Source: Eucommia ulmoides
Lineage: Eukaryota > Streptophyta > Magnoliopsida > Garryales > Eucommiaceae
Length of the DNA stretch: 64,000 nucleotides
Assembly (NCBI GenBank): GCA_016647705.1
Contig: CM028330.1
Location: 45,660,397 to 45,724,396 of the forward strand
Direction: 5' to 3'
Shown: in pieces, positions 47,920 to 59,037 of the stretch
How the letters are laid out: every line of letters begins with the position of its first letter
How positions within the stretch are numbered: position 1 is the stretch's first letter
Made by a program: the position numbers and the translations under genes
The notes under the pieces: generated by a model
The model's database searches: none
Seen by the model: only the letters and a program-made list of their open reading frames with translations
Told to the model about the DNA's origin: nothing

Positions 47920-49440
47920 ATATTTCATACTCTCCCTCCTTAATAAATATTTTTAATAAAAAAATTATTATTTAATCTCTCTCTTAGTATTTTTTAATAT
48001 TTAATCATTTGACAGTTAAAAATAATAACGAATAGACAATTATACCCTTATATTTATATGAAATCCTAATCATATTTTTCCCACATTCCTTCTTCCTCTA
48101 ATTTTTTCACTCGTTCACAACCGCTCTTCATCCCTATTGTGCACCAGCAAAGTATCTCTCCCTCCCTATTCTTCTTTTGCACCAGAACTTCCAGATTTGG
48201 CAAAACACGGCTGGGCGATGGCGACTACAATGGCGAACTCATAGCAACGGTTATGGTAACTACTGTGGTGAACTTGCGGTGGCAACCATGAATAACGGCA
48301 ACTCGATTGTGAACTGACGAATGACGGTGACTACAGTGGTGAATTCACGATGGTGGCTATGGTAACTATTGTGGTGAACTCACGGTGACGAGCACGAGCA
48401 TTGGTGGCTCGATTGCGAATGACCGAACGATGGTGACTGTTCTTCCTTTATGACGCCATCGCCGCCTGTCTATATGGATGCTCGTCTCACTTTGTCCTCA
48501 ACGACGACGACGACCTTATGCTTTGCTCGTCGTTAATCTTCCTCAGCTGATCTCTCTCTCTCTCTTTTTCAGATCTGAAATTTTTTTAGATTTGTTCGTT
48601 AATGTGAATGTTCTTATGGTCGTGATTTTCGGATCTATGAATGTCTATGTGATTTTCTACTGATTTTTTTTTCTTTAATTTGTGTTTCATGAACGGTTAT
48701 ATTGTTTTTCAGTTCTGTGTTGTTTTGATTTTGTAAGTCTGTTGATTTTGGAGGCGTTTTGTGTTTATTGGAATGTTTATATCGATTTGGGGTTTTGGAG
48801 GATGTTAGTTTGTGATACAATTAATGTTCATACTGATTTTTGGAATTTTGTTTTCGTTAATCTTAGGTTTCTTTCACATTTTTGATTTTTTTTTTTTTTC
48901 AAATGTTTGAATGGTTTTTAGAATTGTTTTGATTTAGTTTTGCAATGAATATGTCTTTTGTGGTTGTTGAATATTCATGCCGATTTACATTTTGTTGATC
49001 TTAGAGGGTTTCAATGTTTGTTCGTAGTGTTTTGGGAGAACGTTTATGTGGTTTGATGAAATAATTACATTGATTTGTTTTTTATTGATCTTAGTATTTT
49101 TTATTTTATTTCAGGTGGTTTTGGTGGAGGTTCATACTTGGAATTTTTTTTTGTTGATTTGTTTGTGTAAAAAAAAAAAAATGAACATTCATAATAGCAG
49201 AATTAGAGATAAAATCTATCGAAATGTTTAAAAATAACAGAATCAAAATATGAATGTTCAAATTTTGATTTTTTAATAGAATGACATTTTAAGTAAATAA
49301 TAGAAAAAAGATGGACAAACAACATAAGATTATTTTTTAAAAATATCTGAGAACTAAAAGCTTTATTATGTTTGTTAGAGGTCTATTTTTCTATTTATAT
49401 ATCTCTTAATAACTATATAATAAATTTCTCTTAAAATATC
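47920..49440 (+). repeat. Dispersed repeat family M, copy 4
   Basis: Same architecture as the copies near 27.7, 31.2 and 33.9 kb: AT-rich lead with ATACCCTT, CT-rich block, GCGA/GGTGA-rich block (48217-48428, two tandem units of about 106 bp), (CT)n then AGATCTGAAATTTTTTTAGA, and a T-rich tail. Open frames in it are short and not protein-like. Confidence 0.45.
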
Positions 49441-49453
49441 TGTGTTATAATTT

Positions 49454-49963
49454 AGGTCATGTTTGATAACCACTTAAATTTTAAGTACTGAAAATTTTAA
49501 GTGCTGAAATTATAAGTACTGAATTTATTAAGTGTTGAATATATTAAGTATTTAATTTTCTAATATTTTTAACTTCAAAAAATTTATTTTTGTCCAAATT
49601 TTTGATTTCTAAAATAATTTTTTCAATTTTATTTTTCTAAAATATTGTCTCTCTACAATTTCCTCTCTATTTTTTTTTTAATTTAATATTTTTTTTCATC
49701 TATAATTTTTTGTATCAAATCATTTTTGTAAGATTTAGCAGTATTGGTGTAAAATATTGGTTGTGATAATTAGATATTCTATAATATTAAATGATAAATA
49801 TTAAAAAATTAAGTGAATGACATTTCACTTAAATTTCTCAACAATTTTTTAGGTGAGCTTATTTTTTAAGTGGATGTTTAATTTTGTTATCAAACACATT
49901 TAATTTGATAAACAGTTAATGCATTCAGTTTTAAAGTATTTGATCGCGCTATCAAACCGGAAC
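49454..49963. mobile_element. MITE-like element, hAT-type termini
   Basis: The left end AGGTCATGTTTGATAAC pairs with the reverse complement of the right end, GTTCCGGTTTGATAGC. Subterminal AAGTGCTGAA / TTCAGTTTTAAAGT words also pair. About 510 bp, AT-rich, no coding. Target duplication not clear. Confidence 0.5.
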
Positions 49964-52072
49964 TTCGTTATTTTTTTCTTCCTTACCATTCTAGGGATCT
50001 ATTATCTCGAAATTCAAATCAATCGGTGTCGGTTCCATTTCAAACACAAGATTTTTTCCTCTCTATAAACTCCATTCATACGATGCCTCTTAAGAAATCG
50101 ATATAGAGTACCAATATTGGGTCATCAAAAACATCAAAGGCTATTACTGTTGTGATAACCTACCATTTTTGATCAATCACAAGCAACGCATGGTACCATT
50201 GCCACACAGTCACAATCAACGAACGTAAGAAAAAGGTAATCTGAAGAAGAAAGAAGAAGATAGGGATGTTCCGGCCACGTCAAAGATGTGGCGGCCTTAT
50301 AAGCAAGGGAGAAAAATAATGCAACAAAAAGACATTACGACCCATTCCACAATGTTGATGCTGAGGCATCAAGCTAATGAAAATAGACATTTTGAAAGGG
50401 TACAATTCTTTCACCGCAAAATTAGCGGCGAAAGAATGATTTTCCACGACCGAGGACTGGCGACAGATTTTTTTAGGAGTCAACTGCCTCTTTTCATGAC
50501 GTAGGAATTGGGGTCAACTGTCTCTTTTAGTTGAACGGAATTAGAGTAGAATGGATCGCTATTCCACTATCGATTCTGATTCTCTTATTTGATTATTCAA
50601 TGAAATTAAAAATAAAGAAATTATCAAGGAGTCCTCATAAAAAGACAAAACTGAATCGATTTCATTAGAATAAGGATTTCAACCGAATGGCAAAATTCAG
50701 AACATAAACAAAAGCAGAACACAAACAGCAAACCAAATTTAACAATTATGGAAGAACACGTATAAATAAATTACTGAAGTTTTATTTCTCTCTCTCCTTA
50801 CAACTTTTGACTGTTTCACTCTTTGCTCTCTCTCTTCAATTTCTCTCTTCTATACTCGATATCTGCTGTCTTTTCTACATTCCGCTGATTTTTGTATCAT
50901 CCTCTGTGCGTTGGATTTGCTCTTTTGAAGTTTAGATTTTTTGATTTACATTGTAAGTTCTTTGCTCCTCCATGGCCGAGCTCTAATATTTGTTCGTAAG
51001 GTTTTTTTTTTTTAATTATTTGATGTGTATGTTTTAGCCAAAAACTAGAGTTCGAAATTATATTATTTGATTTGATGTGGTTGATTTTGACTCATTTTCC
51101 TCAACAAATTCATTCAATTAAACTTGATTTTCTAGTTATTTGTTGAAAAACATCACGATTATTAGCTTCGTTCTTCGTTAACTCAACATAGAACACTAAA
51201 TTTTGTAGATTCACATTACATTTTGCGTTATTCTCGGTGCGTTGGATTTTCCAATTTACACTGTAAGTTCTTCTCTCTTCCTTGGCCGAGCGCTCTAATT
51301 TTTGTTCCTAACCCTATTCTCCAATTCCCCCCACTTCACCACTCTCTCCCCTCTCCCCAAATCCACTGCGTCACGAATCAAATTGCTTACCTTGATTCAT
51401 CGGCTTCCCTCAAACAATATAATTAATTGGAGCTCTGAGCTTTAACATCGTTGGAAGAGGGTTCGATCTGTTCGGCGGAGCACATATTTGTGCTCTGCCG
51501 AACAGATCAACGCCGATCAATGGTGATTTCGGACAGGGAACCCATGACTACTGAGGTGAACATACATGTAGTGAAGAAATGGTAAAATCGTCAAGAAAAA
51601 AATTTAGGACTGTTTGGTATAAAGTAGTGCTTTTTTGAGGATTATTGTGTGAAAAAAAAAAACTAGTAGGGCTATCTGGTAGATTTAACCTTTCACCTAG
51701 ACTTTTTCGTATTTTTCCCATTAACAATTTAATTCCATCAAAATAAAGAGATGATGGAATTGAATTCCATAGTTCATGGGCTGGAATAAAAAAATAATTT
51801 CCACATAAACCTATTCCCAAAAGTCCATCTTTATTATTAGAAATAATCAATTTCGTAGTCATTTTTAAGGATCTATTATATATATTCAAAATTAATATCT
51901 AAAAGGATATTATGAGAATTTTGATATGTTTCGTTATTCTATTTTTTTTTCTCATTCTTTAACAACAAAATCAGATAATGTAATAGTGATTCTATTGACA
52001 AATTTATTCAATTTCTTTTCTCATTCCATTCATTTTCTCATTATATACCATCTTGATTCTATTCATTAAACC
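49964..52072. other. Non-coding stretch with local duplications
   Basis: No supported gene. 50898-51000 and 51225-51310 share GTGCGTTGGATTT, TTACA(T/C)TGTAAGTTCTT and TGGCCGAGC, so there is a partial duplication about 325 bp apart. A strong hairpin lies at 51465-51508. Short open frames at 50280-50504 and 51548-51889 are not recognisable. Confidence 0.45.
51465..51508. repeat. Strong 19-bp-stem hairpin
   Basis: Arms GATCTGTTCGGCGGAGCAC and GTGCTCTGCCGAACAGATC pair at 18 of 19 positions around a 6-nt ATATTT loop. No T run follows, so it is not an obvious terminator. Function unknown. Confidence 0.85.
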
Positions 52073-52244
52073 TGTTAATATATGTATATGGGCTCAACCC
52101 ATTAGGTCAAAACCCTAACCCTAGTGTTCCCTTAGTCTCCTATAAATATCTATATTGTAAATCTCTGTAATTGTACTGTTTTCCTGAATATCAATATATC
52201 GCTCCATATTTCTTCCAATATTCCATCTCTCAATTAATCTAACA
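52073..52244 (+). repeat. 5' LTR of copia E
   Basis: Starts TGTTAATATATGTATATGGG and ends AATCTAACA; 172 bp. Contains CTCCTATAAATATC (TATA) and TTTTCCTGAATATCAATATAT. A nearly identical copy is at 59410-59575 and a broken one at 58517-58614. Confidence 0.9.
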
Positions 52245-52258
52245 TAGTATCGAGAGCT
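52245..52258 (+). other. Primer-binding site of copia E
   Basis: TAGTATCGAGAGCT directly after the LTR; matches TGGTATCAGAGC with a few changes. Confidence 0.75.
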
Positions 52259-52850
52259 AATTCTTCATGACCCTATTCTTACTAAATTTTTTTCAACCCT
52301 AATCATTTAAGTCTTCTGCCGCGCCATTGCCCATCTCGTTTTTATCATTTAACACCCCCAACATTGTATTCATCATCGCCATTTGATTTGTTTCGTCATA
52401 ACAAGTTTAACGACACTAAAATCACTACCATCAGGGTTCTCATGCGCCTCCACTCGCTGCCTCAAGCCAATACAGGTCTGCGGCATCTGTTGATTGTGAT
52501 AGGCCTCATTGTTACCCTGATATCAACTTTCATAATATCATAATCTTCGTCCTGAAGAGACAATTTCAACACCATCAACATCAATGCAATCAGAGTCCGA
52601 ATGCTCCTTCATGCACCATAGAAAGTCTTACTGCTGCGGTTAACTTCGTTGACTCTTATGGGATTCAATATCAACCCAAATTAATCATACAATATACCAT
52701 CAAAAGCGTCTCATAAAGATAATTCCAACGACACTAAAATTACCTCCATACAACATCAGATAGATCCAAACATGCCTTCCGAAGTTTCTACAGCTCTGTT
52801 ACTATTAGACCACGGCCTGCCAATCCATTTTAGCTTTTTCTATTGATCGG
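52259..52850 (+). pseudogene. Leader/gag region of copia E, degenerate
   Basis: Between primer site and tandem repeats there is no frame longer than a few dozen codons and no zinc knuckle. C-rich words such as CCTCCACTCGCTGCC suggest old coding DNA. The gag domain is lost or unrecognisable. Confidence 0.4.
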
Positions 52851-53310
52851 TTCATCCATTTTTAAACTGGTTCTGAAAGATCTAAGATCAATTCTAGGCT
52901 AATTTTGGTTTTCCGTATCTATCGGTGGCCTCCGTTTACTCAAATTCAGATCATACAGTATAGTTGTTTTTATATTGTTGATTCGTTTTATCACGATGGT
53001 TTAACCGGTTCAAAGGCTCATCAAGCGGTTCTTTAAGATTATAGCTCGGTTATTGGCTAATTTTGTTGTTACGAATCTATTTATGGCCTCTATTTAATCA
53101 AATTTAGATTATACAGTATAATTATATTTATATTGTTGATTCGATTCATTATGGAGATTTGATTGGTTTAAGGGTTCATTGATCGGTTTTTCACAATTAT
53201 AGATCGGTTCCTAGATAATTTTAGTGTTCTGAATCCATAAATGACCTCAGTTTCTCTAGATTCATATCATATAATATACTTTATTGTATATTGTTGATTT
53301 GGTTCAACAA
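52851..53310. repeat. 158-bp tandem repeat, about 3 units, inside copia E
   Basis: The phrase TATATTGTTGAT occurs at 52971, 53129 and 53287, exactly 158 bp apart. Other shared words are GGTT..GGTTCAT, CGGTT, CTAATTTTG, TGGCCTC and CATACAGTATA. It lies where gag should be. Confidence 0.85.
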
Positions 53311-53439
53311 CGATATTTGGGGGTTGCACTTCTTCGATTATTCTCAATGCCAAAAAGGGTTCGGATCCTACCTCCACTACTATTACCATCTCTATTACAT
53401 ATATGGTTTCCCTCTTCTACCATTTTTTCTCCAAGAATG

Positions 53440-53760
53440 GTATAAACCTTTTTCCTGCTCTCTCACTTATTACTGGTAACTCTTATTGGTTCTTTGATTC
53501 TGCTTGTTGTAATCATATGACATCTGATCCCAACATCTTCTTATCCAAACTATCCTCTATGAATACCCCTAGTATTCATATTACTGATGGTTCTCAAATT
53601 CTTGTTACTTATACCGGTTAGGTTTCTACTTTATATCTTTCTATTCATGACACATATTTGATTGTAAAACTCACCTTAAATATCTTTTCTGTTGGGTAAC
53701 TTTGTGAATTGAGATTTGAAATCATATTTTCTAATAGTGGTTGTCGTGTGTAGGATCCTC
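53440..53760 (+). pseudogene. Copia E protease domain
   Basis: The reading includes NSYWFFDSACCNHMTSD, the copia protease motif (usually W..DSGASNHMT) with D-S-A at the active site, then ITDGSQI, then in a shifted frame LYL..TLNIFSVG and GCRV.DPQTGETLGTG, the family's usual sequence after the protease. The ORF from 53403 stops at 53621. It would have processed the polyprotein. Confidence 0.8.
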
Positions 53761-54695
53761 AAACAGGAGAAACCCTTGGGACTGGTTGTAAAGTTAGACG
53801 TCTATTCGAACTCAACAGCTTGCACTTTTCATCTCAAATCCCACCACCACCATAATCCCATGTCCTTTCATCAACCTGTGCAACCTCACCATCACCATCA
53901 CCAACTTTATCCTCATTCTCTTTATCATCTTTATCTCCACTGCCGCTATTGCTGCTATTACCATCCTATATTTAGCATTCTCGGTTAGGTTACACTTCAT
54001 CCAGTCGACTCAAATCGCTTATCTGTAGTAGTCAGTTAGATTCAGTTCAACATGAATTCTTCAAATGTATCCATTGCCAACTTGTAAAACAAACAACTCT
54101 ACCTTTCAATGAGAGTCAGTCTATCTGTTTTGTACCATTTGATCTAATTTATTCTGATGTTTGGGGACCTCCTCCTCATGCCTCAATGGGTAATTGTCGT
54201 TACTTTGTTATATTTGTGGATGATTACTCTCACTATACATGATTGTTTCTTATGAAAAAATTGATCCGAACTATTCCAAATATACTATGAGTTTTCTACT
54301 ACTGTTCAAATCTAATTTTCTAGAAATATAAAAATATTTCAGTCAGATAATGCAACGGAATACAATGATCGTGCTTTTTTTAACCTGCTTCGTAAAAATG
54401 GCACGCTCCCCACTACTCGTGTCTTGGTACATCCCAATAAAATGGATGAGTCGAACGCAAATATAGATACATTTTTAACACAGTTCCTACCTTACTCATA
54501 TCTTCATCCTGTCCTGAGTGTTTTTGGGGTGATGTTGCCTTTACCGTAGTATACATAATAAATCGTGTCCCTTCTACTATAATCTAGAATCACTCTGTAT
54601 TTTAGCTTCTTTACGGTAAACCTCCCACTTAATCTGAACTCAGAGTCTTTAGTTGCGCTTGTTTTATTTTTCTCAAACCGCATGAACACAACAAA
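53761..54695 (+). pseudogene. Copia E integrase core
   Basis: Frames give CIHCQLVKQTTLPF (zinc-binding C..C half of the HHCC domain), then DLIYSDVWGPPPHASMG (first catalytic Asp region) and FVIFVDDYSHYTW. Further catalytic-core blocks continue in broken frames to about 54480 (SDN.TE, LR..G). Stops and frame changes make it non-functional. It would have inserted cDNA into the genome. Confidence 0.85.
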
Positions 54696-55271
54696 GTGGA
54701 ACCATTGGCTCACCTGTGTTGTTTTCTTGGATATGACATTGAACATAAAGGGTATCAATGCTGGGATCCTATTTCTAAAACTCTTCATATATTTCTTCAT
54801 GTCATTCTTTGGGAACATCAAATATTTTCTTCCTTACGGTCATTTGACATGTCAACCATCACTAACTTCAGATTCTTTACTGATCTATCTATTGAGTTAT
54901 TTCTTGAGGATATAGTTCCAGGTACTGTTGAACCTACTACAGCACCACCAGCTGAGCCTAGTTTTGCACCTTACGCTGAGTCCACTCTAGGATCATCAAC
55001 TGAACTTACTCCAGAACCACCAACTGAACCCACTCCAGAACCATTAGCTGATCTCACTCTTCTAACTCCATCGACCATGCCCAAGACTTCTTCTGTGGTC
55101 GATGATTCTGTACTGACTGCGTTTGAGACCTACACTCTAGATTACTTCTGCTGCTCTACCAGGGTAACTCATCATCTCTGTTATCTCACTGATTATCATT
55201 ATTACTTTTCCATACTTAATCTGCATGAGTCTCAATCTTGTAAAGAGGCTAGTACTAATCCTCTTTGGTAG
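54696..55271 (+). pseudogene. Copia E integrase C-terminus and linker
   Basis: The longest open frame in the window, 191 codons. It starts EPLAHLCCFLGYDIEHKGY, the copia 'CFFLGYS..HKGYRC.DP' block, followed by the VTFWE-like strand, then a Pro/Thr/Glu-rich linker with repeated EPTPEP units (about residues 75-120). The usual reverse-transcriptase start follows after a stop. Confidence 0.8.
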
Positions 55272-55396
55272 AAAGCAATGGATGAAGAACTTCAAACTCT
55301 AGCCAAAACTCATATCTGGGATCTTGTTGACTTTCGCCCTGGGAAAACTCCTATTGGATGCAAGTGGGTGTTTAAGATCAAAACACTTTTTGATGG
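55272..55396 (+). pseudogene. Copia E reverse transcriptase, N-terminal part
   Basis: Reads KAMDEELQTLAKTHIWDLVD, then PIGCKWVFKIKT, the standard start of the copia RVT_2 domain (W..A...E...L..N.TW.LV..P.....I..KWVFK.K). It is cut at 55397-55401 by the target site of the solo LTR and resumes at 57125. Confidence 0.9.
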
Positions 55397-55401
55397 TTAT
55401 G

Positions 55402-57119
55402 TGGTAACGTGTGAAATACGCCGCTACTTACTCTCGCAAGTATACAAGGTCTAAGTTTTAGTATAGTGTGATCGTTAAGATCGGGTTATCGTATCCATAG
55501 GGATTGTTGTCGTTACTATCGAATACCGCATTTGTTGTGACCTAAGTTTATTTAGGCGAAAAACAAATGTATTTAATTAATTAAATTTAATACTAATATA
55601 ACCTAAATTAACTACACTAATATGTTAATATGTTTTAGGGTGAAGAATTGCATAGGGATTAACGTGTTTACAAATACGTGTTCGATTCCGATTTACTCGC
55701 GTTTACGTTGTTCGACCTATTTGACAATCTCGGTACGTAAACTCCACCGCCACCTCTTCCGAGTGTAAGACAGGGGAATACATGACTTCGAGTCAACGTA
55801 AAAGTCCCCCTCAACGTCTTAACGACCCTAGGTCACGTGAGTCTAGCCCAGCGTCATTGATTGCACACAATCCAACTCCCTCTCGGGTTATTGGATCGTC
55901 ACGTTGTATTTACCCTATCGACAATCTCCGTTCTAAAACTCATTCGCCACCTCTTCCGAGTGTAAGACGAGTAATATAACGCAACTTCGAGCCAACGAAG
56001 AGGTCTCCCTCAATGTCTTTACGACCCTAGGTAGCGTGTGTCTTGCCCAATGTCAACGATTGTCTACAATCTAACTCTCTCCCGGGTTATTGAATCGTGG
56101 CATTTGTTTACCCTAATCCGAATTCGGGGTTTTGTCAAAATTCCGTATTCTCCATTTATCAATCCAAGCATAATAAACAAACAATAGGATAAATACAATC
56201 AAACTACGAAGAACAATCACAAACGAAACACCGAAATCATCCAAACAACGTATTTATAAATATAGTGTTAATCCCTACTACAATCCATATTTAACTCGGG
56301 GCCATAGCCGCATATACAAGAAAATAATGAGCTAAACATGCTCATATACTCCTAAGATAAAGAAATAAGAAAAAACGATCGAAGAACTTAGCCTCGTCTG
56401 AAGATAAACCGCTAAGAACGCTCCACGATCGATTCGCCGTCTTTCCCACTTTGGGATGCGAGCTCCACCACTAAAATTCCTAACCCTTGGCTTAAATATA
56501 GCCTAAGGGGCTAAAAAATGCCAGAGAGGGAAGAGAGATTCGGCCAAAGGGGGAGGAGAGGGGATATTTATAGCAAAAATATCCTAAAAATATCTAAAGG
56601 CTGTGCAGGAAAAATCCGCCTAGGCGGTGGAGATTCCGACTAGGTAGAGTTAGGTCGGTTAAGTCTGATCGCCTGGGCGGTGAAGTAGGCGGTGGACTGG
56701 AGAACATTCTGTTGAAATTCCGCCTAAGCGAAGAAAACTTCGCCTAGGCGAGCGGCTGTCAGTAGCCCTTTTTCGTCCTCTACTGGATTTCCGCCTAAGA
56801 GGTAGAATTTCTGCTCCGGCGGTCGTCCGTCAGTAACATTTTTCTCTTCTTTGCATCTTCACCGCTTAGGCAGTGGTTTGGACGCCTAAGTGGTGGGCCT
56901 GTTTTATCTTTTAGCCTCCGAGCTTGTTTATCTACCGTAATTTTGAACTGCTTTGGTTCGATCTCATCGTTTTAGCTCCAGTTTCCTATCTTTTTGACCC
57001 ACACACCTGAGTTATACAAAAAGTATAAATACTAATTAAAACATAATAAAAATAATTATAAACATATTCGAAAACTAACCAATTCGGATTGGAAATAGAT
57101 AGGTTTTTCACACCTATCA
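55402..57119 (-). repeat. Solo LTR of the LARD-like family, inserted in copia E reverse transcriptase
   Basis: Starts TGGTAACGTGTGAAATACG and ends CACACCTATCA. TTATG is duplicated on both sides (55397-55401 and 57120-57124). Length is 1718 bp. It aligns with both LTRs of 34245-39234 (shared TTTTAGTATA, ATCGTATCCATAGGGATTG, CACCTCTTCCGAGTGTAAGAC, GCCTAGGCGGTGG words). Orientation is by that alignment. It is clearly younger than copia E. Confidence 0.92.
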
Positions 57120-57760
57120 TTATGCCGAACGCTATGAAGCTTATCTTACTACCAAGGGATTTGCTCAGAAATATGGCATTGACTATGAAGAGACATTTGC
57201 TCCAGTGATGAGGCTTATAACTGTCCTTATTGTTCTTACAATCGCCGCCATTCGAAAATGGACTTTTTTTTTTTAGATGGATGTCAAAAATGCATTTCTT
57301 AATGGCAATATTCTTGAAGAAGTTTACATACATACCTCTCTTGGCCTAACTGCTCCTCGACATAAAGTTTTTCGCCTCCGTCGGACCTTATATGGTTTAA
57401 AAAGAGCTCCACGTGCCTGGTTTGCAAAATTCAGTATTACCATTCATTAGTTTGGGTTCACATCCAGTTCTCATGATTCGGCCCTGTTTGTTCGCCATAC
57501 TGACAATTGAATTATCCTTATTTTATTATACGTGGATGACATGATTATTATTGGGAATGATTTACGCGGTATCTCTGAACTCAAAAAGTTTCTTAGTGGA
57601 CAATTCGAGATGAAAAATCTTGGCGTGCTCACCTATTTTCTTGGCCTTGAATCCTCATCTGGTTTACATAGATATTTTTCCTCTCAGGAGAAATATGCCT
57701 CTAATATCTTGTCTAATGCTGGCATCACCGACTCCAGCACTCCACTACTTCTCTAGAGCC
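57120..57760 (+). pseudogene. Copia E reverse transcriptase, C-terminal part
   Basis: Reads TTKGFAQKYGIDYEETFAPV, then MDVKNAFLNG, then RRTLYGLKRAPRAW and LLYVDDMIIIG (the YVDD catalytic box), then FEMKNLGVLTYFLG. All are conserved copia blocks in order. At least two in-frame stops (for example before MDVKNAF) and a lost start leave it inactive. Confidence 0.92.
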
Positions 57761-58480
57761 GAATATTAGACTCACTGCACTAGATGATTACTTACTCCAC
57801 TAGATGATTTAGCTTTTTCGGATGCCACTCTATATCGCCAACTGGTTGGATGTATGTTTGGTATACCTCACTGTCACTCGCCCAAACATCACCTATGTCA
57901 TTCATCAAGTCAACCAGTTCTTATCCGCTCCTCAGACCACTCATTACTCGGTTTTTCTTCACATCCTTCGGTATGTCAATGGTACCTTATTTCACGAAAT
58001 TCATTTCTCAGCCCAGTTTGCTCCAATCTTACATGCTTATTTTGATGACAATTGGGCCAGTGATCCCTTTGACAGACATTCAACCACTGGTTATTATTTC
58101 TTGTTAGACAACTTCCTTATTTCCTGCCGTATAAGAAACAAACTGTGGTTGCTCGCTCCAGCATTGAAGCCGAATACCTTGTCATTGTCGATGTAACACA
58201 AGAACTACTTTGGTTTCACTGGTTCCTCGCTAACATGAGAGCCTCCTCTCCTACTACCACTGTTCTACATTGTGACAATAAGAGTGCTGTTCAAATCGCT
58301 CACAACGATGTCTTTCACGAGCGTATAAAACACATAGAGACTGATTGCAACTTCATCTGTTACCATATTCTCCAGAATACTGTTCGCCTACAATCTGTCA
58401 GTTAAGCCGATCAGACAACAGATATTTTCACTAAGGCTCATCCACCCGGACGCTTTCACACTCTGGTTTTTAAACTCAAG
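57761..58480 (+). pseudogene. Copia E RNase H domain
   Basis: Reads (in several frames) LYRQLVG, RPNITYVIHQVNQFLS, HILRYVNGT, DDNWASDPFDRHSTTGY, then SSIEAEYLVIVDVTQELLW and LHCDNKSAVQIAHNDVFHER, then IKHIETDCNF and TDIFTKA. This is the complete copia RNase H series with frameshifts near 58107 and 58196. The final blocks (ADQ.TDIFTK) end shortly before the polypurine tract. Confidence 0.9.
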
Positions 58481-58502
58481 TTTACGTCTCATTTACCGTC
58501 TT

Positions 58503-58516
58503 GAGTTTGAGGGGGA
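58503..58516 (+). other. Polypurine tract of copia E
   Basis: GAGTTTGAGGGGGA directly before the 3' LTR start. Confidence 0.8.
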
Positions 58517-58614
58517 TATTAATATATATATATATATATTAATATATATATATATATATATATATGGGCTTGACCTATTCCAATTACTATATGGCTCGAT
58601 CCATTAGGTCAAAA
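58517..58614 (+). repeat. 3' LTR fragment of copia E
   Basis: Starts TATTAATATA (TG changed to TA), with an expanded (TA)n tract (58520-58565). It then has ATATGGGCTTGACC, a partial repeat of it (ATATGGCTCGATCC), and CATTAGGTCAAAA, where homology to the 5' LTR stops. The rest of the LTR is missing and the RNase T2-like exon starts here. Confidence 0.7.
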
Positions 58615-58617
58615 ATA

Positions 58618-59037
58618 TCATAATGCAATATCAAGTATATGCAATTCCCCAGAAGATTTGGGTCTGGTGCAAGAGATGGAATTTGTATTAGCATCCAAAC
58701 AAATATGTAATTGGTCAAGTAGATAGGTTCCTCTAGCCGGGGTGGTAGAAATATAGACGTGATCGTTCGACAGTTGTCTCCCTGTTCTAATGGCATTCTC
58801 GATGACAGCCTTGGTCCGCGATGTCGTCAGATCAGGAGTGATTCCAGCATCGCGCGAGTATCTCTTGAACCTCAATATGTTGCAACCAAAGTCAATACCC
58901 AGCTGGAAGTATTCTTGGGGACTCAGTCTTCCGTAACGTCCGTGGGCATTCCATTTGTCCAGCCAAAAGTTCTGGGCGTGCCTTTGTAAGAGCATAGATG
59001 GCCAGTGCGCATCTAGTTGACATCGTAAATTGTTGAT
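58618..59037 (-). pseudogene. RNase T2 (S-RNase-like) C-terminal exon, orphaned
   Basis: After a TTGAACAG acceptor at 59038, 139 codons are open to a TGA at 58618. Recognisable T2 blocks: LDAHWPSM, FWLDKWNAHG (the CAS II motif, usually FW.HEW.KHGTC, keeping the catalytic His but with RY in place of TC), YFQLGIDF, DAGITPD, a VIENAIRTG helix and a LHICLDANTNSISC tail with family-like cysteines. T2 enzymes cleave RNA in secretory or vacuolar compartments, and the S-RNase branch acts in pollen rejection. The N-terminal half with the other catalytic His (HGLWP block) was not found upstream. It lies between two copia E LTR sequences. An orphan exon, or the end of a gene with distant or lost 5' exons. 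Confidence 0.7.

Larger units (their letters stand above)
52073..58621 (+). mobile_element. Ty1/copia retrotransposon E, dead copy with both LTR regions
   Basis: Order on the plus strand: 172-bp LTR, Met-tRNA primer site, tandem-repeat leader, protease, integrase, reverse transcriptase, RNase H, polypurine tract, 3' LTR fragment. This is the Ty1/copia order (integrase before reverse transcriptase). Stops and frameshifts throughout. A solo LTR of another family (55402-57119) splits the reverse transcriptase. No gag domain is recognisable. Confidence 0.9.
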
